NCBI GenBank assembly: GCA_963697695.1
Contig: OY969094.1
Coordinates: 372,001 to 436,000 of the forward strand
Source of the DNA: VRUE01 sp963697695
GTDB lineage: Bacteria; Actinomycetota; Thermoleophilia; Solirubrobacterales; 70-9
Direction of reading: 5' to 3'
DNA length: 64,000 nucleotides
In this document: piece by piece, positions 25,756-33,362 of the stretch
Layout: the number at the start of each line of letters is the position of its first letter
Numbering within the stretch: the first letter of the stretch is position 1
Notes under the pieces: generated by a model
What the model was told of the DNA's origin: nothing
Seen by the model: the letters and a program-made list of their open reading frames with translations, nothing else
Database searches by the model: none
Program-made: the position numbers and the translations under genes

Positions 25756-26226
25756 CTACTGCTCGCGGCGGTTCCCAGTGTGGTCGATCCACTCTTGACG
25801 TGCTTCATCCCAAAGCAGATAACCACCCTCCAAATCCTCCCAGGAATCTTCGAGCAGCTTGTCGTAGGCCTCATCTGGGAGTCCGTCTCCGAAGACGGTC
25901 CAGTTTCCCTTCGGGTCGATGATTACGACGGTACCGCTCTCTGCGGGCGCGTTCTCCCGCCCTTTGAAGAGACGCTTGACAAGGGTGCGGAACTTTTCAT
26001 TGGCCTCCTCTCCCCATTTACCAACGAATCCCGCTAGCCAGTAGCCAATACCGATATTTGCGAGCTCGATGACAATGTGCCAAGACGGGGTGCCGGCCCC
26101 CCGGACACCGAAGCTGGCCTCGACATCAGCATCCAGACCAGCCTCGCGTGCAACCTCTTCGACTGCTGCCACTTCCTCGTCCCGAGCCCACTCGTCTATC
26201 GAAATCCGGATCTGCCGCTCGACCAT
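25756..26226 (-). CDS. Small unknown protein upstream of the SIR2-NACHT gene
   Basis: A 156-residue acidic protein, 61 bases upstream of the SIR2-NACHT gene and on the same strand, so probably one transcript. Predicted layout: a strand 'RQIRISIDEW', a helix 'DEEVAAVEEVAREAGL', strands 'DVEASFGVRG..SWHIVIEL', a helix 'WLAGFVGKWGEEANEKFRTLVKRLF', strands 'GTVVIIDPKGNWTVFG', then an acidic helix. Variable strand/helix followed by a helix and a strand resembles effector-associated EACC-type components in actinobacterial STAND systems, but I see no diagnostic motif. Function unknown; no signal peptide. Confidence 0.75.
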   Translation of the reverse strand: MVERQIRISIDEWARDEEVAAVEEVAREAGLDADVEASFGVRGAGTPSWHIVIELANIGIGYWLAGFVGKWGEEANEKFRTLVKRLFKGRENAPAESGTVVIIDPKGNWTVFGDGLPDEAYDKLLEDSWEDLEGGYLLWDEARQEWIDHTGNRREQ

Positions 26227-26402
26227 TTGAGGTCAATCCTAAGTGTCACTCACACAATGTCGGCGCTATCAACCAACTGGACGATGAGCGGGACGGTTTG
26301 ACTGAGACCTTCCTTCGTGAAACCAGGCCTCACCTGCTCCTGCTTTGTGCAGCGCGAGAGCCGTGCGAACCGTGAGCGAGAGGTCCACCTCGACTAGCAG
26401 AG

Positions 26403-26636
26403 TTACGTCGCCGTCGCTACTACTTCTAGCTCGCGCTCTTGCGCAGCGGCTGCGGCATATTCGAGCGCGGCGAGGACGTCCTCGCGTTCCAGGTAGGGAT
26501 AGTCGGCCAGCAGCTCGTCGATGCTGGCGCCGGCGGCAAGCTGACCGAGCACCGCGCTGACGGTCACGCGGGTGTCGCGGATGCTGGGCAGGCCACGCAT
26601 CCGGTTCGGGTCGACGGTGATTCGCTCCTGGGCCAT
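26403..26636 (-). CDS. DUF433-domain protein (antitoxin-like), no toxin partner
   Basis: A 77-residue protein. 'RITVDPNRMRGLPSIRDTRVTVSAVLGQLAAG' followed by 'IDELLADYPYLEREDVLAALEYAA' is the DUF433 pattern, a small helix-turn-helix-like domain usually encoded next to a PIN-like DUF5615 toxin. ATG 26636 is chosen since the family starts there. No DUF5615 gene is visible on either side: the 170 bases downstream to 26227 hold no such frame. It is either an orphan or a remnant. Confidence 0.8.
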   Translation of the reverse strand: MAQERITVDPNRMRGLPSIRDTRVTVSAVLGQLAAGASIDELLADYPYLEREDVLAALEYAAAAAQERELEVVATAT

Positions 26637-26738
26637 AGGGCTAGGGTACCTCGCCATCCGCGCGCTACCGCGTCTCCGGGGCCAATGCAAGGCGGAATCG
26701 GCCGAAATCGCCGCTTATCCCCGCGCATCCGCGTCATC

Positions 26739-27819
26739 TTGGGAACTAGTTGACCTGCCCACACACCTTGTGAACAGCTGAGAGGCATCCGGGCCCTCCA
26801 AGAGGCTTGTGGTTCTGACGCCCAAGCAAGGAGGACCCGGATGAAGGTTCACGGTAACGCCGCTCTCGGACCAGCGGGACGGCTCGCTCTGGTCAAAGCG
26901 ATCGAGTCGGGGATGACGTTTAGGGCGGCAGCTGCCGCCCTAAACGTGGCGCCGGCAACAGCCCATCGCTGGTGGCATCGCTGGCGCTTGGCAGAGGAAA
27001 CGGAGCGAAAGTCGGGGATCTGGCTGGAAGATCGGCCCTGCACGCCCCACCGCCAGCCGAGGCGACTTTCCCCGGCCGAAGAGGAGCCGATCCTGAGGGC
27101 ACGCAGACAGACCAACCTCGGTCCCGGTCGTCTGGCGGGAATCTGTCGCCGAGCTCGCTCGACGATCTGGAAGGTTCTTCACCGCCACGGTCTCTCACAG
27201 CGACGCAAGGGCGCCAGGGAGACCTACCGCCGCTATGAGTGGTCTGCGCCCGGAGCCCTGCTTCACGTCGACGTCGCCCGCCTGGCGCGCTTCAATCGCC
27301 CCGGGCATGCGGTCACCGGCGTCCGCGACCTGACCGGCGCTGAGAAGCGGGCGGGAGTCGGCTACGTCTACCTGCACTGCGTGATCGACGACCACTCCCG
27401 CTACGCCTACGTCGAGCAGCACCCAGACCAGGGAGGTGACACCGCGGCGGCGGTGTTGGAGCGGGCGTTCGAGCACTTCGCAGTGCTCGGCCTGGCGGCA
27501 CCGGAAGCGGTGATGAGCGACAACGCCTTCGCCTATCGTCGCTCAAACGCCTTTCGCGACCAGCTGGCGGCCCACGGCGCCCGCCACATCCTGATTCCGC
27601 CCTATACGCCGCGCTGGAACGGGAAGGTGGAGCGCTTCATCCAGACCCTGAAGAGGGAGTGGGCTTACGCCCACTCCTGGCCCAATTCCGCCGAGCGCAC
27701 CAGAGCCATGGCATCCTTCCTGCGCTACTACAACCGGCGTCGCCCGCACAGCTCATTGGGAGACCGGCCGCCGATCAGCCGTGTTCACAACGTCCGTGGG
27801 TAGGACAGCTAGTTCCCAA
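26739..27819 (+). mobile_element. IS481-type insertion sequence, about 1.08 kb
   Basis: Ends carry a long imperfect inverted repeat. Left: TTGGGAACTAGTTGACCT then CCCAC..TTGTGAACA (26739 onward). Right, read on the minus strand from 27819: TTGGGAACTAGCTGTCCT then CCCAC..TTGTGAACA. Roughly 32 of 37 positions match. The exact tips and target duplication are unclear. One intact transposase gene. Confidence 0.82.
26841..27803 (+). CDS. IS481-family transposase
   Basis: A 320-residue transposase. An N-terminal helix-turn-helix 'RLALVKAIESGMTFRAAAAALNV' is followed by the DDE integrase core: D in 'LLHVDVARLARF', D in 'AVMSDNAFAYR', E in 'WNGKVERFIQTLKREWAY'. It ends 'FLRYYNRRRPHSSLGDRPP', the usual IS481/IS3 finish. 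AGGAGG precedes the ATG by seven or so bases. Appears intact. Confidence 0.92.
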   Translation: MKVHGNAALGPAGRLALVKAIESGMTFRAAAAALNVAPATAHRWWHRWRLAEETERKSGIWLEDRPCTPHRQPRRLSPAEEEPILRARRQTNLGPGRLAGICRRARSTIWKVLHRHGLSQRRKGARETYRRYEWSAPGALLHVDVARLARFNRPGHAVTGVRDLTGAEKRAGVGYVYLHCVIDDHSRYAYVEQHPDQGGDTAAAVLERAFEHFAVLGLAAPEAVMSDNAFAYRRSNAFRDQLAAHGARHILIPPYTPRWNGKVERFIQTLKREWAYAHSWPNSAERTRAMASFLRYYNRRRPHSSLGDRPPISRVHNVRG

Positions 27820-27896
27820 AATGGAGGCGATATGCGGGGATGGTTCCATTTGATTTCGGCGCCCCGCACCGAAATCAAATCGCCCACACGCAGGAC

Positions 27897-27949
27897 ATTC
27901 GCGAAAAAGCGGCTGATGGGATTCGAACCCACGACCTTCTGCATGGCAA
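27897..27949. repeat. attR: 53-bp direct repeat overlapping the tRNA-Gly gene
   Basis: Identical to 20315-20367. It covers the tRNA-Gly 3' part from the anticodon loop to the 3' end and 11 bases beyond. The divergence point at 27950 is inside the anticodon loop, a usual crossover position for tyrosine integrases. The tRNA gene is intact on this side. Confidence 0.85.
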
Positions 27950-27981
27950 GCAGACGCTCTAGCCAGCTGAGCTACAGCCGC
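27908..27981 (-). tRNA. tRNA-Gly (anticodon GCC)
   Basis: Acceptor GCGGCTG/CAGCCGC, D-stem GCTC/GAGC, anticodon stem TCTGC/GCAGA with loop TTGCCAT (anticodon GCC), T-stem GTGGG/CCCAT-type with TTCGAAT, discriminator U. CCA is not encoded. It is the integration target of the island. Confidence 0.93.
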
Positions 27982-28116
27982 ATTGACGGGCGAGTATAGC
28001 CGCGCGGGATGAGGCGGTTCTTGGGACGGGGAGGTTTAGACCTACTCAGTATTTGGTATCTTGGCTTTCAGACCCTGGAAGGGCGGTCGTCGGCATAAGC
28101 GACAGGAAGGCTCACG

Positions 28117-28950
28117 ATGAATCGAAGCAAGTGCGTAATCCTCGTCGCGTTGGTCCCGGTCCTCATCGCCGCGGCGCTCTCCCCCTCCGTTGCGTTGGCC
28201 TGGGCACCAGCAGGCCAGGCGACCGTCCATCCTGGGGTCCAAGTCTTCACCGAAGGTGCCCAGTGCACCTCCAACTTCGTCTTCCAGGACGCCTCCAGCG
28301 TCTACCTGGGCCAGGCGGCGCATTGCTCCGGCACCGGTGGGCAGACGGAAACCGATGGCTGCACGAGCGGCTCGCTGCCGCTCGGCACGCCGGTGAAAGT
28401 GACCGGCGCCGGCAATGCGGGAACGCTCGCCTACAGCTCCTGGCTGACCATGCAGGCCAAAGGGGAGACGAATCCCGACGCCTGCGCCTTCAACGACTTC
28501 GCCCTGATCAGGATCGACCCGGGCGACGTCGCCAAGGTCAATCCCTCCGTTCCGGGCTTCGGCGGGCCGACAGGGGTCGGCAGCGCCGGCGGCCTCGGCT
28601 CAACCGTCTACTCCTACGGCAACTCCGAACTGCGCGGCGGCATCACCAAGCTGAGCCCGAAGCAGGGCATAGTCGTGCAGAACGAAGGCAGCGGCTGGAG
28701 CCACAACGTGGTCACGCTCACGCCAGGCGTTCCCGGCGACTCCGGCAGCGGCTTCTTCAACGGCTCAGGCGCGGCGATCGGCGTGCTCAGCACGCTGCAG
28801 TTGGCGCCGCTGCCGGGCTCCAACGGGGTCGGCGACCTCGCCAAGGAGCTCGCCTACATGCGCGCCAACAGCCCGCTCTCCGCGGTGCAGCTGGTGCCGG
28901 GGACCGTCGCCTTCAAAGGTAACCTGCTCGGCGCGATCCTCGGCTCCTAG
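28117..28950 (+). CDS. Secreted trypsin-like serine protease
   Basis: A signal peptide ends at about 'SVALAWA' (residue 29). The mature chain has the chymotrypsin-fold triad: His in 'YLGQAAHCSG', Asp in 'AFNDFALIRID', Ser in 'GVPGDSGSGFF'. Three or four Cys could form disulfides ('QCTSNF' with 'AHCSG'; 'DGCTSG' with 'DACAFND'). 277 residues. No propeptide is obvious. Its stop shares CTAG with the convergent VOC gene. It lies just outside the tRNA-Gly island. Confidence 0.88.
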   Translation: MNRSKCVILVALVPVLIAAALSPSVALAWAPAGQATVHPGVQVFTEGAQCTSNFVFQDASSVYLGQAAHCSGTGGQTETDGCTSGSLPLGTPVKVTGAGNAGTLAYSSWLTMQAKGETNPDACAFNDFALIRIDPGDVAKVNPSVPGFGGPTGVGSAGGLGSTVYSYGNSELRGGITKLSPKQGIVVQNEGSGWSHNVVTLTPGVPGDSGSGFFNGSGAAIGVLSTLQLAPLPGSNGVGDLAKELAYMRANSPLSAVQLVPGTVAFKGNLLGAILGS

Positions 28951-29438
28951 CCGTCCAGCTCGGCGAGCAGGTCCTGCAGGTCGAGCGGGCGCGTGTACAT
29001 CTCCACCTTTTGCCCCGGCTGGGGCTGCGGCCACTGCTCCCGCGGCCGGTCCCAGTAGAGCTCGATGCCGTTGCCGTCGGGATCGCTCAGGTAGAGCGCC
29101 TCGCTGACCCCGTGATCGGAGGCGCCGCCCAGCTGCACCCCGGCCTCGGTAAGGCGGCGCAGGGCGTCCGCCAGCGAGCGCCGGGTCGGATAGCGAATCG
29201 CGAAGTGGAAGAGACCGGTGGTGCCCGGCGGCGGGGGCGAGCCGCCTTTCGAGTGCCAGGTGTTGAGGCCGATGTGATGGTGGTAGCCGCCGGCCGAAAC
29301 GAAGGCGGCTTCCTCACCGTAGCGTTGCTGCAGCTCGAAGCCAAGCACGCCGCAGTAGAAGTCGAGCGCACGCTCGATGTCGGCGACCTTGAGGTGGACG
29401 TGGCCGATGTCGACGCCGGGGTCGATCGGCTCAGCCAT
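28947..29438 (-). CDS. VOC-superfamily protein (glyoxalase/extradiol dioxygenase-like)
   Basis: A 163-residue metal enzyme of the vicinal-oxygen-chelate fold. Repeated beta-alpha-beta modules carry 'GHVHLKVADIERALDFYCGVLGFEL' (first metal His) and 'HHHIGLNTWHSKG' with 'LFHFAIRYPTRRSLADAL'; 'DHGVSEALYLSDPDGNGIELYWDRP' supplies the final Glu ligand. The single two-module length suggests a dimer or a 2,3-dihydroxybiphenyl-dioxygenase-like member. ATG overlaps the RNase HI stop by 8 bases (ATGGCTGA). Confidence 0.88.
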   Translation of the reverse strand: MAEPIDPGVDIGHVHLKVADIERALDFYCGVLGFELQQRYGEEAAFVSAGGYHHHIGLNTWHSKGGSPPPPGTTGLFHFAIRYPTRRSLADALRRLTEAGVQLGGASDHGVSEALYLSDPDGNGIELYWDRPREQWPQPQPGQKVEMYTRPLDLQDLLAELDG

Positions 29439-29850
29439 CGTGCCCGTCCAGCGCCCGATTGACGAGGCGGTCGGCCTCGGCGTTGTGCTCGCGGCGGACG
29501 TGGCGGATCGACCAGCGCTCGAAGGGCCGCAGGGCCTGCTTCACCTCGGCGTGCAGTTTGCGCATCGTCGCGTCCTTGACCTTGTACTCGCCTTTGACCT
29601 GGCGCACGACCAGCTCCGAGTCGCCGACCAGCTCCAGTTCGCTCGCGCCCAGCGCGGCCGCCCGCTCGATGCCGAGCAGCAGGGCCTTGTACTCGGCGAC
29701 GTTGTTGGTCGCCCGGCCGATCCGTTCGCCGCGCTCCTCCAGCACCTCGCCGCCGGGTCCCTGAACCACGGCCGCGATCGCCGCTGGACCGGGGTTGCCG
29801 CGGGCACCGCCGTCGACGTTGACGACGAGCCTCTGCGATGCCTCAGCCAA
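29431..29850 (-). CDS. rnhA: Ribonuclease HI
   Basis: Cleaves RNA in RNA/DNA hybrids. All four acidic catalytic residues are visible: D in 'LVVNVDGGARGNPGPAA', E in 'NNVAEYKALLLG', D in 'LELVGDSELVVRQVKG', D in 'REHNAEADRLVNRAL'. The fold matches the small archaeal/RHH-less RNase HI group. Start TTG 29850 overlaps the upstream stop in TTGGCTGA, the same 8-base arrangement as at its own 3' end, and begins just before the first strand; longer frames upstream are not conserved-looking. Confidence 0.9.
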   Translation of the reverse strand: MAEASQRLVVNVDGGARGNPGPAAIAAVVQGPGGEVLEERGERIGRATNNVAEYKALLLGIERAAALGASELELVGDSELVVRQVKGEYKVKDATMRKLHAEVKQALRPFERWSIRHVRREHNAEADRLVNRALDGHDG

Positions 29851-30388
29851 CCGGCTCGCCGTCCCGCGGCCGCTTACCGGCCGGCGCACCCAGGGACAGC
29901 TGACCCCCGTCCGCGGCGGTCGCGTTCCACTGCCTTGCCGAGCCGTCGAGCTGGTCGATCTCGTGACCCTTGTCGAGCTCGAAGACGGGGCGCAGCTCGT
30001 CGCCGAGGTCGACCCCCCACTGATACCAGGAGAGCTCCCAGGCGACCGTGATCCGCACCTCATCCGAAGAACCGGCGGCGGCACCCACCGAGACCCAGGG
30101 CTCGCCGAGCGTGCGCATCAGCCCGGCGACGGTGCGCGCGACCTGGCTGGCGTTGAAGCGCGCGACGGCCCGGTCGAGCCGCCCCTGCGGAGACTCGCCG
30201 AGACTCGGCTCGCGGCGCCCCACGTTGGCGCCTGGCGCCGCCGGATCGACCCAGCCGAGCCGTTCGGCCTGGCCGCGGCAGAGCTCGCAGACACGCTGCG
30301 GCCCCTCCTTGGGGCTCATGTAGGTCCGGGTCCGCTCCCCCGCCAGGATCGTCCGCCCGCAGACCGCACAGCTCTCGTCGCGAGTCAC
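29843..30388 (-). CDS. Zinc-ribbon-containing hypothetical protein
   Basis: 181 residues. N-terminal 'CAVCGRTILAGERTR' with a second 'CELCRGQ' about 20 residues on gives a Cys4 zinc ribbon. The rest has 'ARFNASQVARTVAGLMRTLGEPWVSV' and 'RITVAWELSWYQWGVDL', then a polar tail. The second part looks like a small alpha/beta domain of unknown role. Operon with rnhA and the VOC gene through 8-base overlaps. No family name recognised. Confidence 0.75.
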   Translation of the reverse strand: MTRDESCAVCGRTILAGERTRTYMSPKEGPQRVCELCRGQAERLGWVDPAAPGANVGRREPSLGESPQGRLDRAVARFNASQVARTVAGLMRTLGEPWVSVGAAAGSSDEVRITVAWELSWYQWGVDLGDELRPVFELDKGHEIDQLDGSARQWNATAADGGQLSLGAPAGKRPRDGEPVG

Positions 30389-30417
30389 TCCCTCAACTTA
30401 GATCATCGCCCGATCCG

Positions 30418-32481
30418 TCACGCCGCTGCGACGACCTTTGAAGCAAGGTGTGCGGGCACTTCCTCGTAGCGGTCGAACTCGAGCTCGTAGTCGGCGCGGC
30501 CGCCGCTGATCGAGCGCAGGTCAGGGGCGTAGTCGAGCACCTCGGCCATCGGCACCTCGGCCCTCACCTCGGTCATCGTGCCCTTCGGCTCCATCCCCAG
30601 CGGATGCCCGCGGCGCGAGTTGAGGTCGCCGATCACGTCGCCGACCACGTCCTCGGGACAGCTGACGACGAGACGGACGATCGGCTCGAGCAGCACCGGG
30701 TCCGCTTCTTCCATCGCCTCCTTAAAAGCCATCGCGCCGGCGATTTTGAAAGCCATCTCGGAGGAGTCGACGTCGTGGTGCTTGCCGTCGACCAGCCGCA
30801 CCCGCACGCCCTTGACCGGGTAGCCGGCGACGGTCCCGTGCGCCATCGCCTCCTCGATGCCCTTCTCCACCGCCGGGATGAAGCTGCCGGGAATCGAAGC
30901 GCCCTTGATCTTGTTGACGAAGTCGAGATCGATCCCGTCCTCGGCCGGCTCGATCTCGATCTGACAGTCGGCGAACTGGCCGCGGCCGCCGGACTGCTTC
31001 TTGTAGCGGGCGCGTGCTTTCGCCGGGGCGCGGATCGACTCCTGGTAGGGGACGCGAGGCGGGTGCAGCTCGATCTCGACCCCGAAGCGCCGTTTCATCC
31101 GCTCGACGATCACCTCGACGTGGACCTGGGTGAGGCCGGCGATGATCTGCTCGCCGGTCTGCCGGTCGCGGTGGACGTCCAGCGTCGGGTCCTCCTCGGT
31201 CAGCCGCCGCACCGCCGCCGCAGCCTTGTCCTCGTCTCCCTTCGACTTCGCCTCGTAGGCGAAGGCCATCACCGGGGACGGCAGATCGAGCGGGGCAAAG
31301 GAGACCTCCTCCTGCCGCTCGCAGAGCACGTCGCCGGCGCGAGTCTCCTTCAGCTTGGCGACCGCGCCGACGTCCCCCGCACCGAGGTCGGAGACCTGGG
31401 TCAGCTCCTTGCCCAGCGGCTGGCCGATCTGGCCGATCCGCTCCTTCTCGCTCCTGGTGACGTTGACCGCCTGCGAGTCGGAGCGCAGGGTGCCGCGATA
31501 GATGCGGAAGAGGTTGACGCGGCCGGTGTAGGGATCGGCGAGGGTCTTGAAGACGTAGGCGACCAGCGGCCCCTCCTCGTCGGGCTCGAGCTCGATCGTG
31601 GCGCCGTCGGCACCGGCCGCTGCGACGGCCCCGCGCATCGCCGGCGAGGGCAGGTCCTCGACCAGCGCCTCGAGCAGGCGTCCGGTGCCGAGGTTGCGGG
31701 TCGCAGCACCGCAGGTCACCGGAAAGATCCGGCCGGCGGTGACGCCCTGCTTCAGCACCCGCACGATCTCGTCGTGGTCGATCTCCTCGCCGTCGAGGTA
31801 GCGCTCCATCAGCTCATCGGAGTTCTCGGCGACCTCGTCCATCAGCTTCTCCCTGTACTCCTCGGCCTGTCCGCGCAGCTCCTCGGGGATCTCGATCTCC
31901 TCCGCCGCACCGGGGCCCGTTCCCTCGTAGACGAAGGCCTTGAGGTCGATCAGGTCGACGACGCCGCGCAGCTCCTGCTCGACCCCGATCGGGATCTCGG
32001 TAGCGACTACGTGGGGGCCGAAGGCGCCCTTCAGCGAGTCGATCGCACGGAAGAAGTCGGCTCGCTCGCGGTCGAGCATGTTGACGAAGACCAGGCGCGC
32101 CAGACCCTCCAGGTCGGCCCGCCGCCAGAGCCGCTCGGTGTGGACCTCGACCCCCATCACGCCGTTGACGACGACGACCGCGGCGTCGACGACCCGCATC
32201 GAAGCGACCGCGTCGGCGACGAAGCTCGGCTCGCCGGGAGTGTCGATCAGGTTGATCTTGCGCCCGTCGTGCTCGAAGCAGGCGACGGTGGCGCCGATCG
32301 ACATCTCCCGTTCCTGCTCGTCGGGCTCGTGGTCGGAAACGGTCGACCCATCGACCACAGAGCCGAGCCGCGTCGTCGCCCCTGCCTCGAACAGCATCGC
32401 CTCGTGCAGGCTCGTCTTGCCACAGCCCCGGTGCCCGATCAGGGCGACGTTGCGAATCCGGTCTGCGGCCTTATGTGGCAC
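30418..32481 (-). CDS. Elongation factor G paralogue (EF-G2/FusA2-like GTPase)
   Basis: 687 residues with EF-G domain order: G domain, domain II, III, IV ('IEPAEDGIDLDFVNKIKGASIPGSFIPAVEKG'-type region) and V ('PVLLEPIVRLVVSCPEDVVGDVIGDLNSRRG'). G1 is 'GHRGCGKTS', not the canonical 'GHVDHGKT', and G4 is 'NMLD' instead of NKxD. These differences mark the paralogous EF-G group found in Actinobacteria and Thermus rather than the main fusA. GTPase, perhaps with altered nucleotide specificity; role on the ribosome is not established for such paralogues. Confidence 0.88.
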   Translation of the reverse strand: MPHKAADRIRNVALIGHRGCGKTSLHEAMLFEAGATTRLGSVVDGSTVSDHEPDEQEREMSIGATVACFEHDGRKINLIDTPGEPSFVADAVASMRVVDAAVVVVNGVMGVEVHTERLWRRADLEGLARLVFVNMLDRERADFFRAIDSLKGAFGPHVVATEIPIGVEQELRGVVDLIDLKAFVYEGTGPGAAEEIEIPEELRGQAEEYREKLMDEVAENSDELMERYLDGEEIDHDEIVRVLKQGVTAGRIFPVTCGAATRNLGTGRLLEALVEDLPSPAMRGAVAAAGADGATIELEPDEEGPLVAYVFKTLADPYTGRVNLFRIYRGTLRSDSQAVNVTRSEKERIGQIGQPLGKELTQVSDLGAGDVGAVAKLKETRAGDVLCERQEEVSFAPLDLPSPVMAFAYEAKSKGDEDKAAAAVRRLTEEDPTLDVHRDRQTGEQIIAGLTQVHVEVIVERMKRRFGVEIELHPPRVPYQESIRAPAKARARYKKQSGGRGQFADCQIEIEPAEDGIDLDFVNKIKGASIPGSFIPAVEKGIEEAMAHGTVAGYPVKGVRVRLVDGKHHDVDSSEMAFKIAGAMAFKEAMEEADPVLLEPIVRLVVSCPEDVVGDVIGDLNSRRGHPLGMEPKGTMTEVRAEVPMAEVLDYAPDLRSISGGRADYELEFDRYEEVPAHLASKVVAAA

Positions 32482-32524
32482 GCAATGAAGTTACACCCGG
32501 TGCGGACTAATTCAAACCTTTGGA

Positions 32525-33298
32525 CTAAGCGGCCTGCATGCCCGACTTGAGGCGCATGACCGCCTTCGTGTGCAGCTGTGAGACGCGCGACTCGGTGACG
32601 CCGAGCACCTCGCCGATCTCGCGCAGGGTGAGGTTCTCGTAGTAGTAGAGGGCGACGACGAGCTGCTCGCGCTCCGGCAGCGAAGCGACCGCCTCTGTGA
32701 GACGGTCCTTGACCTCGCTGCTGGCAAGCGATTCCTGTGGATCCTCGGCACGAGGGTCGGAGATCGTGTCCAGCAGCGATACCTGGTCGCCGGAGGAGTC
32801 GGAGACCGTCCAGAGCTCGTCGAGGGCGTAGACGGAGGAGTTGTGGATCTCCAGCAGCGAGGTTTGCAGTTCGCCCTCGCTGATTCCCAGTTTCGCGGCC
32901 AGCTCGGCCTCGCTTGGGGCTCGCTGCAGTTCGTGCTCGAGCTTGGCCTGGGCGGCCTCGATCTCGCGGGCGCGCGAGCGGACCGAGCGCGGCACCCAGT
33001 CCAGCGAGCGCAGCTCGTCGATGATCGCGCCGCGGATTCGGGTCATCGCGAAGGTCTCGAATTTGATCCCCCGCTCCGGCTCGAAGCGCTCGATCGCCCC
33101 GATCAGACCCATCAGCCCGTAGGAGATCAGGTCGGCGTCGTCGACATGAGACGGCAGACCGGCGCCGAGACGGCCGGCGACGAACTTGACCATCGGCGAG
33201 TAGGCGACGACCAGGCGCTCGCGCGCGGAGGCGTCTCCATCCGCCTTGTAGCGACGCCACAGATCCCGCAGCTCCACCTCTTTTACGCCGGTTTCCAT
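32525..33298 (-). CDS. FliA/WhiG-family RNA polymerase sigma factor
   Basis: A 257-residue group 3 sigma factor with regions 2 ('HVDDADLISYGLMGLIGAIERFEPERGIKFETFAMTRIRGAI'-type, split here for brevity), 3 ('APSEAELAAKLGISEGELQTS') and 4 ('EREQLVVALYYYENLTLREIGEVLGVTESRVSQLHTKA'-type helix-turn-helix). 'RGIKFETFA' and 'LDWVPRSVR' are FliA/WhiG markers. In actinobacteria this group controls motility or development. No flagellar genes and no FlgM-like anti-sigma are in the window. Confidence 0.9.
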   Translation of the reverse strand: METGVKEVELRDLWRRYKADGDASARERLVVAYSPMVKFVAGRLGAGLPSHVDDADLISYGLMGLIGAIERFEPERGIKFETFAMTRIRGAIIDELRSLDWVPRSVRSRAREIEAAQAKLEHELQRAPSEAELAAKLGISEGELQTSLLEIHNSSVYALDELWTVSDSSGDQVSLLDTISDPRAEDPQESLASSEVKDRLTEAVASLPEREQLVVALYYYENLTLREIGEVLGVTESRVSQLHTKAVMRLKSGMQAA

Positions 33299-33362
33299 CG
33301 CCGCTCGCTCGATTCTACGTTTGCAGGGGATTGTTTCGCGTTATGCACACGAATTTGCGCAT

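Noticed and set aside
30448..32550. 700-codon open frame opposite the EF-G gene
   Set aside because: Antisense mirror of a long GC-rich gene; no motif, no ribosome site, low-complexity Leu/Arg/Asp composition.
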